DNA of 64,000 bases, taken from contig VXNZ01000005.1 of assembly GCA_009840355.1 (NCBI GenBank), forward strand, positions 1 through 64,000, written 5' to 3'. Below the pieces are notes generated by a model. The model ran no database searches, was not told where the DNA came from, and saw nothing but the letters and a program-made list of their open reading frames with translations. A program made the translations under genes and the position numbers. This document shows, piece after piece, positions 53,719 to 61,852 of the stretch; the stretch's first letter is position 1; the number at the start of each line of letters is the position of its first letter. Source of the stretch: Chloroflexota bacterium (GTDB taxonomy: Bacteria; Chloroflexota; Dehalococcoidia; Lucifugimonadales; JADFKI01).

Positions 53719-54999
53719 ATGAACCGACATGCTGGCCGGTTGGACGAGCAACACGACGCCAACGACCCATTAGGAATGTCGAAGTTCAGCATCCGCCGCT
53801 CCTCGGTGCAACAACTCTTGTGCATGCTGTTCATGCACATATTCCTCATCATTGCAGGCGTGGCATCGCTGGCTCAGGGTAACTGGCTGATATTCGCGCT
53901 GTCCGGCGGAGCTTACATCGCATTAGTCCTGCATACGATAATAACCGCGGTCAACATACCGCGAATAGTCGAAGTCGAGGTGTGGATACGACGGCTGGGC
54001 GCCGGCGATTTCGATCATAGTGTAGAGCCTTGGGGAAACGACGAAGTTTCCAAAGTGGCTATCGCGCTGGAAGCGCTACGGCAGAACTCAATTCGTGCCT
54101 TGCAGATTGACACCGTAACGCAACTGTCAGAGGAACTGCGCGACAGGAATGCCGAGTTGGAACAAGCAATGGCAGATCTGCAAGACAGTCAGGACAGAAT
54201 CATTAGCCAGCAAAAGTTAGCGGAACTGGGCGAGCTGACATCGGGCGTGGCGCACGAGATGCGCAACCCGCTGCAATTCATCCGTAATTTCACAGAATCC
54301 TCGCAGGAACTTGCAGAAGAGCTGCAAGAGCTGCTGAGCGAATCCGGCGATTTCGACCGCGAAGAAGCAGCCGAGATAGTCAACGACCTCGTCGGCAATA
54401 TGGAGCGCATAGAGCATCACGCCAGCCGCCTGAACCACATTGCGTCCGCTATGATGATCCTGGATCGCGGCACCGGCGGCGGCTTCCGCTCGGTTAACCT
54501 GAACCGCCTAGTCATCGAGCAGACCGACCTGGGGCACAAGGCGATTCAGGCGTATGAACCCGGCTTTGAGGCTACGGTTGATATGGATCTAAGCCCGACA
54601 CTTGATGAAATAGAGGTCGTACCGGAAGATATTGCGCGGGCAATCATCAACTTGGTGATGAACGCTTGCGAATCAATGGCAGAGCGTCGCCGACTGGCAC
54701 AAGGCAAGTACAGCCCACAACTCACAGTAAGCACAAACAGCACGGACGACGGAGTAATTATGCTAGTCCGGGACAACGGCACGGGCTTAAGCCAAGAAGT
54801 CAAAGAGCGCATGTTCAACCCGTTCTACACCACGCGAAAGACACCGCGAAACACCGGCTTGGGACTCAGCCTTGTCTGGGACATCGTGCGCGAGCACGGC
54901 GGCAGCGTCGCCGCAGCATCCGTGCGGGGCGAATACACCGAACTGAAGGTAGTGCTGCCGACAAGCCCTGCCGCAGAAAGCATGTGTACGGCAGAGTGA
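53719..54999 (+). CDS. Orphan sensor histidine kinase
   Basis: 426 residues. Two membrane segments (about 32-52 and 57-78) are followed by a HAMP-like linker and a coiled coil (135-165), then the phosphoacceptor His179 in SGVAHEMRNPLQFIRNF. The ATPase has N box INLVMNACESM, G1 RDNGTGLS and G2 NTGLGLSLVWDIVREHGG. It lacks a sensor domain outside the membrane, and no response regulator is next to it. AGGAG lies eight bases before the ATG, and TATAAT at 53672-53677 with TTACAC at the right distance is a weak promoter. Confidence 0.93.
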   Translation: MNRHAGRLDEQHDANDPLGMSKFSIRRSSVQQLLCMLFMHIFLIIAGVASLAQGNWLIFALSGGAYIALVLHTIITAVNIPRIVEVEVWIRRLGAGDFDHSVEPWGNDEVSKVAIALEALRQNSIRALQIDTVTQLSEELRDRNAELEQAMADLQDSQDRIISQQKLAELGELTSGVAHEMRNPLQFIRNFTESSQELAEELQELLSESGDFDREEAAEIVNDLVGNMERIEHHASRLNHIASAMMILDRGTGGGFRSVNLNRLVIEQTDLGHKAIQAYEPGFEATVDMDLSPTLDEIEVVPEDIARAIINLVMNACESMAERRRLAQGKYSPQLTVSTNSTDDGVIMLVRDNGTGLSQEVKERMFNPFYTTRKTPRNTGLGLSLVWDIVREHGGSVAAASVRGEYTELKVVLPTSPAAESMCTAE

Positions 55000-55041
55000 A
55001 TTGATCGCATGCGGCTAGCGGGCGATCCGCTACGGTCTAAT

Positions 55042-55428
55042 TCAGTCTTGCCGCTGCCTGTATATCTGTATGCCTGCGTATGACAAGATACTACCCTTGA
55101 TTGCCACTTCGGGCTTCTTGATGCTAATGCTGACGGCGCTCGCGGCGGTCTCGGCGAATATGCGCGTTGCGATCTGCTCGGCGACGCTTTCTATCAAGTC
55201 TTTGCTTTCGCCTTCGAGCGCCTCCTTGGCGATGTCGTACACTGGGACGTAATCCACCGCGTCTTCAAGGTTGTCCGATGCTCCGGCTGCGCGCGTGTCG
55301 CACTCCATCGTTATGTCCACTATGAAGCGCTGTCCCCTCGCCTTCTCCGCCGCGCCGACCCCGTGGTAGCCATAGAAGACAAGCCCGTGCAGAAATACTT
55401 TGTCCGTGTCATCTCTAGTCGCTCCCAT
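55042..55428 (-). CDS. folB: Dihydroneopterin aldolase
   Basis: Folate pathway enzyme, 128 residues. FLHGLVFYGYHGVGAAEK holds the conserved Tyr-His-Gly, GQRFIVDITMECD the strand with the substrate site, and LIESVAEQIATRIFAE the helix with the catalytic region. VSISIKKPEVAIKG ends the pattern with its catalytic Lys. I choose the ATG at 55428, since AGGA is ten bases before it; the in-frame GTG at 55437 is less likely. No other folate genes are adjacent. Confidence 0.93.
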   Translation of the reverse strand: MGATRDDTDKVFLHGLVFYGYHGVGAAEKARGQRFIVDITMECDTRAAGASDNLEDAVDYVPVYDIAKEALEGESKDLIESVAEQIATRIFAETAASAVSISIKKPEVAIKGSILSYAGIQIYRQRQD

Positions 55429-55461
55429 ATTATTCACATCCTGCTTGTGATTGCTTAGATT

Positions 55462-55628
55462 GGAGACGATTTCACAAGTGCCCTAATGTTGTCATTTCGC
55501 ATTACTCTTATGTCATTCCGAACGCAGTGAGGAATCTGAGATCGTTGCATGCAAACCCGTTGCAGACTTTAGATTTCTCGCTTCGCTCGAAATGACAGGT
55601 ACGAATTGCATTTGTGAAATGGTCCTCT
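55462..55628. repeat. Nested inverted-repeat element, copy B
   Basis: Outer arms GGAGACGATTTCACAAG and the imperfect CTTGTGAAATGGTCCTC-like right end (TTTGTGAAATGGTCCTC). The core palindrome is at 55511-55597, TGTCATTCCGAACGCAGTG to CTTCGCTCGAAATGACA. Flanked by folB and the citrate-lyase-like gene. The core is nearly identical to copies C and D. Confidence 0.9.
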
Positions 55629-55675
55629 GAATAGAGTCTAATGCGGCTACGCAAGTCGCTTTGACAGCAAAGGGC

Positions 55676-56551
55676 TCACTCGGACGAAGATAGCGATTCC
55701 GCCAGTTCTAGCAGTGCCTCTGCTCGCTTTACGACCGGCACATCAACTACCCTACCGTCTAGCGAAGTCGAGCCGCGTCCTCTGCCCTCTGCCTCGCGGT
55801 ACGCCTCTACGACGCGGCGCGCCTGCTCGATCTCGGCTGCGGACGGCGAGAATGTCTGGTTGATAATGTCGATCTGCGCCGGGTGGATGGCGAACTTGCC
55901 CTTGAAGCCGTATTGCTTTGCTGTCTGAGCGTTATCGCGCAAGCCGTCAGGATCCCGGAAGCCGAAGTACGGCGTGTCGAGCGCGAGCACATCGGCAGCG
56001 CGCGCCGCCACCGCGATGCTGTTTCGCGCAAAATATGTCTCGGTTTCAGATTCGGTGCGCTCGATGCCCATGTCGTTCGTAAAGTCCTCCGCGCCGAACG
56101 CCACGCCAATGATGCGCGGTGACGCCGTGCATATCGCGTACAAGTTTACTATCGCCTGCGCGGTCTCAATCCATGGCACAAGGCTTATGCTGCCGACTTC
56201 CAAGCCGGCGTCGCGTTCCAGTGCCTCCAGTTTGTCGCTGATGGTGGCGATGTCTTCGGGGGTGCATATCTTGCCGACGGACACGCCGGAGATATGCTCG
56301 CCTACCACAGCCGCCAGATCGTCGTCCAGCAGCCCGGTTTCCAGCGAGTTTACGCGGGGAATCACGCGCGCGCCGGCCGCCGCCAGCTGCGCGAGATACG
56401 ACGCCGTAACCACCCGCGCGTTAGCCTTCTCGTCATCCGGCACAGAGTCTTCCATGTCCGGTATGAACGCGTCCGGCTTCAGCCCCGATGCGCGTTCCAG
56501 CATGCGTGGCTGGTTGCCCGGCACGAATAACAGGCTTCTCAAAATAGTCAT
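55676..56551 (-). CDS. CitE-like CoA-ester lyase
   Basis: 291 residues of the HpcH/HpaI aldolase-citrate lyase superfamily, CitE branch. RSLLFVPGNQPRMLERASG, DAFIPDMEDSVPDDEK (metal Asp-Glu), VIPRVNSLETG and RIIGVAFGAEDFTNDMGIER are characteristic. FKGKFAIHPAQIDIINQTFS holds the CoA/substrate-binding region. Probably cleaves or forms a 3-hydroxyacyl-CoA such as malyl- or citramalyl-CoA. No citrate-lyase partner subunits are adjacent. Divergent from cofE. Confidence 0.88.
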   Translation of the reverse strand: MTILRSLLFVPGNQPRMLERASGLKPDAFIPDMEDSVPDDEKANARVVTASYLAQLAAAGARVIPRVNSLETGLLDDDLAAVVGEHISGVSVGKICTPEDIATISDKLEALERDAGLEVGSISLVPWIETAQAIVNLYAICTASPRIIGVAFGAEDFTNDMGIERTESETETYFARNSIAVAARAADVLALDTPYFGFRDPDGLRDNAQTAKQYGFKGKFAIHPAQIDIINQTFSPSAAEIEQARRVVEAYREAEGRGRGSTSLDGRVVDVPVVKRAEALLELAESLSSSE

Positions 56552-56707
56552 TCAATTTCCTCCCACAGTCCCTGCCCCGACATGGGCCAAGGGATAGAAA
56601 GTACGGCAACGACATGCCCGTAATTGTTCTTGCTGATATACTTGAACGGCAACGCGCCGCATCAAGCCTGTCAAACCATGTTAGCCTGCCGCACGGAGAA
56701 CGCAAGT

Positions 56708-57481
56708 ATGAACGAGGTCCCGCGCATCGAAGTCATTGGCATCACCGGCATTCCGGAGATTACCGGCGGCGAATCGTTAGGCAGTCTAATATCGAACGCA
56801 GCGCGCGCGCAAGAAACACCACTTCAGTCGGGCGATGTCCTTGTCGTGACGCAGAAAATTATCTCCAAGGCAGAACACCGACTCATAGACTTGAACACAA
56901 TTGAGCCATCGCCGCTCGCGGTGAATTTCGCCGCCGAGACACACAAAGACGCCCGACTCGTCGAGCTTGTACTGCGCGAGAGCCGCGCAGTTGTGCGGAT
57001 GGAATCGGAGCGCGGCATCATCATCAGCGAGACGCGGCAGGGCTTCGTGTGCGCGAACGCCGGCATCGACGCGTCAAATGTGCCGGGCGTCGATGTTGTC
57101 TGCCTCCTGCCCGAAGACTCCGATCGCTCGGCGCGTGAAATACGTGATGAGATTGCGAGCGTAACGGGCGGCGTCGATGTAGCGGTGGTAGTATCGGACA
57201 CATTCGGGCGCGCTTGGCGCGATGGGCATGCGAACATCGCCATCGGCGTCGCGGGCATGAACCCGGTCAAGGACTATCGCGGCACTTACGACGTGAACGG
57301 CATGGAACTTAAGGTAACAACCATCGCCGCCGCAGACGAACTCGCCGCAGCGGCAGAACTCGCGATGGCAAAGGCGATCCAAGTGCCGGTCGCCCTAATT
57401 CGCGGCTACGACTACGAACCGATGCAAGACGCCACCATCGCGCCGCTAATCCGCGAACGCTCGAAGGACATGTTTAGGTAG
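56708..57481 (+). CDS. cofE: Coenzyme F420-0:L-glutamate ligase
   Basis: Adds the first gamma-linked glutamates to F420-0. 257 residues from the ATG at 56708 (GGAG ten bases before it). Typical features: GDVLVVTQKIISKAEHRLID, VRMESERGIIISETRQGFVC, NAGIDASNVPG, VVVSDTFGRAWRDGHANIA, and GMELKVTTIAAADELAAAAE at the C-terminal end. It lacks the C-terminal nitroreductase domain of the fused form. It ends two bases before the convergent tenA. This shows the host makes F420; other F420 genes are outside the window. Confidence 0.94.
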   Translation: MNEVPRIEVIGITGIPEITGGESLGSLISNAARAQETPLQSGDVLVVTQKIISKAEHRLIDLNTIEPSPLAVNFAAETHKDARLVELVLRESRAVVRMESERGIIISETRQGFVCANAGIDASNVPGVDVVCLLPEDSDRSAREIRDEIASVTGGVDVAVVVSDTFGRAWRDGHANIAIGVAGMNPVKDYRGTYDVNGMELKVTTIAAADELAAAAELAMAKAIQVPVALIRGYDYEPMQDATIAPLIRERSKDMFR

Positions 57482-57483
57482 CC

Positions 57484-58152
57484 CTACACGGGCCACTCCT
57501 CCATACGCCACGCCGCATCCCAGAACATGTACTCGTACTTGCTCCCAATCCGAAATGCTTCGCGCATGCGCTCGACCTCTTCTTCGCCGCTGTCGGCTGC
57601 GATTCGGTCAATGAAATCGCGCATCCAGGCGGCTAGTTCCGCGAACTCCGGCGAGTTGTACATCTCAATCCAGTTGGCATATAGTGGCGCGTTTTTCGGC
57701 AAGCCGCGGTCATACAGCATCTGCCCTATCTCGCTGTAGCCCCACATGCAGGGCAGTATCGCACTCGAAATTTCGCCTACGCTGCTGCGATGCGCAATCT
57801 GCAAGAGGTGGCGCGTGTATGCGTGCGTGGTCGGCGATGCTTGTGTCGCCAGCAGTTCTTCCTCGCTGATGCCGAACTCTTTGCAAGAGCTCACATGCAG
57901 CGCCATCTCGGTGTTGAGCGTCTCGTCGAGCAGCTTGGCGAACCAGCCCATGTCGCCCACGTTGGGCGTCTTGGCGGCGGCGAGCGCAATCACGCGACAG
58001 AAGTCGATGAGGTAGATGTAATCCTGCCGCATGTAATACTGGAACTTCGCCAATTCCAGCGTGCCGTCGCCGATGCCGCTGACGAGCGGATGATTGTGCT
58101 CCGCGTCCCAAATATCGGCGCACTCCCGCCGAAGGTCATCCGAAAACCCCAT
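57484..58152 (-). CDS. tenA: TenA-type aminopyrimidine aminohydrolase (thiaminase II)
   Basis: Salvages the pyrimidine from degraded thiamine. 222 residues. IWDAEHNHPLVSGIGDGTLE, KFQYYMRQDYIYLIDFCRVI and the catalytic Cys in SAILPCMWGYSEIG mark the TenA_C form; the C-terminal MFWDAAWRMEEW carries the Glu. It should work alongside thiE, which is far away at 8105. Confidence 0.93.
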   Translation of the reverse strand: MGFSDDLRRECADIWDAEHNHPLVSGIGDGTLELAKFQYYMRQDYIYLIDFCRVIALAAAKTPNVGDMGWFAKLLDETLNTEMALHVSSCKEFGISEEELLATQASPTTHAYTRHLLQIAHRSSVGEISSAILPCMWGYSEIGQMLYDRGLPKNAPLYANWIEMYNSPEFAELAAWMRDFIDRIAADSGEEEVERMREAFRIGSKYEYMFWDAAWRMEEWPV

Positions 58153-58194
58153 AACTCCCTCTCAAATCCTGTTTATCCCGTTAGCCATGGCGCA

Positions 58195-58596
58195 TCAGCC
58201 CTCTGCCCGCTCCACGGCAATGCGCGTTCCTGAGCGGACTTGTTTCAGCACGGTGGCGTCGCCTTGGATGCTGCCTAGCGGATTGACTGCGCTCGCCGCC
58301 CGTATTTCGTCGCCTCTGCTCGCCGGCGTGCGCCCGAAGAACAGGCACAGTGCCTGACCCGGCGGCCAGTACGCCACCGCGCCCATTTCGACGACATCGT
58401 TGGCGCCGTCCTCTTCACTCGCGTTCACTGCGATGCGGAAGTAAATCTCGTCGCCCCAGGTGTTTCCGGATGCCTCTAACGGCAGCGCGTCCCATACCAA
58501 GTCGGCGGTCGCACTGTCGTTCAGGCTTGCCGTTACGGACACCTCGCCCGCCGTAATTTTGATTCTTCGGTCGCTCAATTGCGTCTGCCCCTTCAC
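58195..58596 (-). CDS. Cyclophilin-like fold protein
   Basis: 133 residues from a GTG start. The DNA reads KITAGEVSVTASLNDSATAD, LVWDALPLEASGNTWGDEIY, VEMGAVAYWPPGQALCLFF and GRTPASRGDEI, the pattern of the small cyclophilin-like beta barrels (TM1367/DUF369 type). These proteins lack the active-site residues of real prolyl isomerases, and their role is unknown. It lies 42 bases after tenA on the same strand, and could be co-expressed. Confidence 0.85.
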   Translation of the reverse strand: MKGQTQLSDRRIKITAGEVSVTASLNDSATADLVWDALPLEASGNTWGDEIYFRIAVNASEEDGANDVVEMGAVAYWPPGQALCLFFGRTPASRGDEIRAASAVNPLGSIQGDATVLKQVRSGTRIAVERAEG

Positions 58597-58690
58597 AATT
58601 CATTGCCGTCCGTCATATACTCACGGCGAATTATAGCCGAAAACGGCCGGACCTTGCGTCAAGCGGAATTTTGATACGGGCAGCACAGCA

Positions 58691-60193
58691 ATGACAACAT
58701 CGGGATACATACTGGCGATAGACCAAGGCACGACAGGCACGACCGCCCTGCTGGTGGACGGCTCCGGGCGTGTCGTGTGGCAGGCATACCGCGAGATTAC
58801 GCAGATTTACCCGCAGCCGGGCTGGGTCGAGCACGACCCGAATGACATCTTCGAATCGGTGATTGAAACGGTGGACGAGCTGTTGGAAGCAACCGAGATT
58901 GGCGTGCGACAGATTAACTCCATCGGCATCACGAACCAGCGCGAGACGACAATAGTCTGGGAGCGCAGCACAGGCAAGCCGGTGTTCAACGCAATTGTCT
59001 GGCAATGCCGCAGGACTGCGCCGCTCTGCGATGCGCTGAAGGCGCGCGGATTGGACGCCGATGTCGTGGAGAGAACCGGGCTGCCCATCGACGCGTACTT
59101 CCCCGCGACCAAGATTCGCTGGATACTCGACCACATCCCGGACGGACAGCGGCGCGCCGAGAATGGCGAGCTCGCATTCGGCACGGTCGATTCGTGGCTG
59201 ATGTGGCAGCTGACGAACGGCACTCTGCACACCACCGATGTTACGAACGCATCGCGCTCAATGCTGTACAACATCGACACCCTCGAATGGGACGCGGATT
59301 TGCTAAGTGCGCTGGACATTCCCGACGCAATGCTGCCCGCAGTACAGCCATCGAGCGTTGTATTCGGCTACACGGGCGGCAACTTCTTCGGTGGTCATGC
59401 GATACCCATCGCGGGCGTTGCGGGCGACCAGCATGCCGCGCTGTTCGGGCAGGCGTGCTTTGATCCGGGCATGGCGAAGAATACCTATGGCACGGGGTCG
59501 TTCATCCTCATCAACAGCGGCGCGGAACGCGTGCACTCGCGGCAAGGCTTGCTGTCCATCATCGCCTGGGGCATCGGCGACAGCGTAACCTACGGTTTGG
59601 AGGGCAGCATTTTCTCCACCGGCGCGACCGTGCAATGGCTGCGCGACGGCTTGCAGTTCATCGAAGAGTCGTCAGATGTGGAAGCTCTCGCGGCGTCAGT
59701 CGAAGACAATGGCGGCGTATATCTCGTGCCGGCGTTCACCGGGCTGGGCGCGCCGCACTGGGACATGTACGCGCGCGGCACAATGCTGGGCATAACACGC
59801 GGCACTGAGCGCGGACACATCGCGCGCGCCGCCCTAGAATCGACCGCATACCAGACGCGAGATGCGATGGACGCGATGAAACGTGACACAGGATTGGATA
59901 TTCCGCTGCTGCGCGTGGACGGCGGCGCCACCGCGAATGAACTGATGATGCAGTTCCAAGCAGACATTCTCGGCATATCCATCGAGCGGCACGCCACCGC
60001 GGAGACAACCGCACTTGGCGCAGCGTATCTCGCCGGACTCGCCACCGGATTTTGGCAAGATACGACCGAAATTGCGCAGAATTGGGAGAGCGACAAGCGC
60101 TTCGAGCCGACGATGAGCGCCGAACGCCGTGATAGGCTGTACGCTAAGTGGCAGCGCGCGGTGGGAAGAGCAAAGGCTTGGGAGCGGGCGTAG
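58691..60193 (+). CDS. glpK: Glycerol kinase
   Basis: Phosphorylates glycerol with ATP. 500 residues, FGGY fold. ILAIDQGTTGTTALLVDG begins the ATP region; PGWVEHDPNDI and GITNQRETTIVWERSTGKPV are substrate motifs. AGDQHAALFGQACFDPGMAK and NTYGTGSFILINSG follow, and LRVDGGATANELMMQFQADI gives the second FGGY signature. No other glycerol genes are beside it and its upstream region has no strong Shine-Dalgarno sequence. Confidence 0.96.
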   Translation: MTTSGYILAIDQGTTGTTALLVDGSGRVVWQAYREITQIYPQPGWVEHDPNDIFESVIETVDELLEATEIGVRQINSIGITNQRETTIVWERSTGKPVFNAIVWQCRRTAPLCDALKARGLDADVVERTGLPIDAYFPATKIRWILDHIPDGQRRAENGELAFGTVDSWLMWQLTNGTLHTTDVTNASRSMLYNIDTLEWDADLLSALDIPDAMLPAVQPSSVVFGYTGGNFFGGHAIPIAGVAGDQHAALFGQACFDPGMAKNTYGTGSFILINSGAERVHSRQGLLSIIAWGIGDSVTYGLEGSIFSTGATVQWLRDGLQFIEESSDVEALAASVEDNGGVYLVPAFTGLGAPHWDMYARGTMLGITRGTERGHIARAALESTAYQTRDAMDAMKRDTGLDIPLLRVDGGATANELMMQFQADILGISIERHATAETTALGAAYLAGLATGFWQDTTEIAQNWESDKRFEPTMSAERRDRLYAKWQRAVGRAKAWERA

Positions 60194-60522
60194 TCCGCAG
60201 TCATTTAGCCACTCAGTCAGTAGAGAGTTACCATATCATCGAGAGGATTTCATAACTCCATAATATTGTCATTCTCCGCTTTTTGTCATTCCGAACGCAG
60301 TGAGGAATCTGAAATCATCGCATGCAAACCTGTTTCCGGCTTTAGATTTCTCGCTTCGCTCGAAATGACACGGGTGAATTGCCGAAATGACAGGCATAAA
60401 TTGGATTTGTGAAAGCGTCTTACATCATAAAACAAGATTGAAATTACATTGCCCTGCCCTAACCTTCCATCAAGCAGGCAGGAACTACAGCAAGGCAGAA
60501 CAGTAATCGCTAGGAGAGAACA
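60194..60522. other. Intergenic region holding repeat copy C and a hairpin fragment
   Basis: 329 bases. The repeat occupies 60241-60421. A degenerate hairpin repeat, CCTAACCTTCCATCAAGCAGG at 60459-60479, follows it. TAGGAGAG before the Ldh ATG is its ribosome binding site. Nothing else is seen. Confidence 0.6.
60241..60421. repeat. Nested inverted-repeat element, copy C
   Basis: Outer left arm GAGAGGATTTCATAA and outer right arm TTTGTGAAAGCGTCT are partly decayed. The core at 60284-60370 is TGTCATTCCGAACGCAGTG to CTTCGCTCGAAATGACA. An extra 22 bases (CGGGTGAATTGCCGAAATGACA) after the core look like a small tandem duplication of its end, making this the longest copy. Confidence 0.85.
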
Positions 60523-61572
60523 ATGCCTACCGTCCAAGCAGATCGATTGCAGAACATAGCGGCGCAGCTCCTCATCGGGGCGGGCGCGAGCGAGGAAGAA
60601 GCCGACATAGTCTCGCGGCACTCCATCGGCGCGAATCTTGCCGGTCATGATTCGCACGGGATCATCCAGATTCCCACATACATTGACCGCGCCAAGCGTG
60701 GGCATATTGTTCCCGGCGCGCCATTCGACATAATCCGCGAGACATCGACCACGACGGTGATAGACGGCAACTGGGGGTTCGGCTATGTCGTGTCGGAGCG
60801 GGCAATGGAGATTACCATCGAGAAGGCGAAGCAGCACGGAGTCGCCGCCGCGACGGTGTTCCGGCAAAGCCACGTCGGGCGTGTCGCGGACTACCCGATT
60901 ATGGCATCCCACGAGAACATGATCGGCATAATGACCGCCGACTCCGGCAGGTCGTCTAAGGGCGTCGTGCCGTTCGGCGGACGCGAGCCGCGTCTTGGCA
61001 CGAACCCGATCTGCATCGCCATGCCCAGCAAACTCGAAGGCCCGATGTTCATCGATATGGCGACTAGCGCGGTGGCGGCAGGCAAGCTCGGCGTTGCGGT
61101 CGCGCGCGGCGCGTCGGTGCCGGAAGGCTGGATTATCGACAAAGACGGCAATCCTTCGACCGATCCCAGCGACCTGCGAAACGGCGGCGCGGTGCTGCCG
61201 CTGGGCGGCCCTGAAGGGCATAAGGGATACGGGCTGTCCGTGATGGTCGAGATACTGTCCGGAATTCTCACCGGACTCGGCTTCGGGCACGACCCGTCTG
61301 GCCGCCACAATGACGGCTGCTTCCTCGCCGCGTTCAACGTGGATGCATTCCGCCCGGTCGAAGAGTTCAAGCAAGAGGTAACCGAGTTCGCGCAGTACCT
61401 GAAGAGCACGCCCACCGCCGCCGGATTCTCCGAGGTCTTCTACCCCGGCGAGTTGGAGCACTTGAAAGAACAGACGCTACTGCGCGACGGTATCACCGTC
61501 GAAGACAGCACATGGGACGCACTCAAAGCGCTCGCCGACGAATACGGGTTGACTGAATCGCTCGAAATGTAG
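60523..61572 (+). CDS. Ldh family malate/lactate/ureidoglycolate dehydrogenase
   Basis: 349 residues of the NAD(P)-dependent Ldh2 fold, distinct from the classical Rossmann LDH. GHDSHGIIQIPTYIDRAKRG includes the catalytic His region; DGNWGFGYVVSERAMEI, QSHVGRVADYPIMAS, GGREPRLGTNPICIAMPS and HKGYGLSVMVEILSGILTG follow. AGGAGAG lies before the ATG. Likely oxidises a hydroxy acid such as malate, sulfolactate or ureidoglycolate; the choice is not clear from sequence. Confidence 0.92.
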   Translation: MPTVQADRLQNIAAQLLIGAGASEEEADIVSRHSIGANLAGHDSHGIIQIPTYIDRAKRGHIVPGAPFDIIRETSTTTVIDGNWGFGYVVSERAMEITIEKAKQHGVAAATVFRQSHVGRVADYPIMASHENMIGIMTADSGRSSKGVVPFGGREPRLGTNPICIAMPSKLEGPMFIDMATSAVAAGKLGVAVARGASVPEGWIIDKDGNPSTDPSDLRNGGAVLPLGGPEGHKGYGLSVMVEILSGILTGLGFGHDPSGRHNDGCFLAAFNVDAFRPVEEFKQEVTEFAQYLKSTPTAAGFSEVFYPGELEHLKEQTLLRDGITVEDSTWDALKALADEYGLTESLEM

Positions 61573-61630
61573 TTATTCCGTCCGATGCACAAGACGATCT
61601 CGCCGCCCGTACTGGGGCTCTTCACCCCGT

Positions 61631-61657
61631 CCTCCCTTCCCCCTTGATGGGGGAGGG
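61631..61657. repeat. Pyrimidine/purine hairpin repeat (best copy)
   Basis: CCCTTCCCCCTTGATGGGGGAGGG-type perfect hairpin adjoining copy D. Related, less perfect copies are at 27725-27755, 39884-39906, 41111-41142 and 60459-60479. This is a small interspersed hairpin family typical of intergenic DNA in many environmental genomes. Confidence 0.6.
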
Positions 61658-61668
61658 ATTCACTGACT

Positions 61669-61829
61669 GAGACGATTTCATAAGTCCTTAATGTTGTCAT
61701 TCTACGTTGCTTATGTCATTCCGAGCGCAGTGAGGAATCTGAAATCGCTGCATGTAAACCTGTTTGCGACTTTAGATTTCTCGCTTCGCAAGAAATGACA
61801 GGCATAAATTGCATTTGTGAAATCGTCTC
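61669..61829. repeat. Nested inverted-repeat element, copy D (best preserved)
   Basis: Outer arms GAGACGATTTCA (from 61669) and TGAAATCGTCTC (to 61829) are perfect. The core palindrome is at 61714-61800. The total is 161 bp. Possible short direct repeat of CACTGA on both sides (61661 and 61829) would fit a transposon target duplication, but part of it overlaps the arms. Confidence 0.9.
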
Positions 61830-61852
61830 ACTGATTAGTCCTACTTGGACGG

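Noticed and set aside
60286-61461. 391-codon frame opposite the Ldh gene
   Set aside because: Antisense shadow extending into repeat copy C, with no ribosome binding site and no family resemblance.
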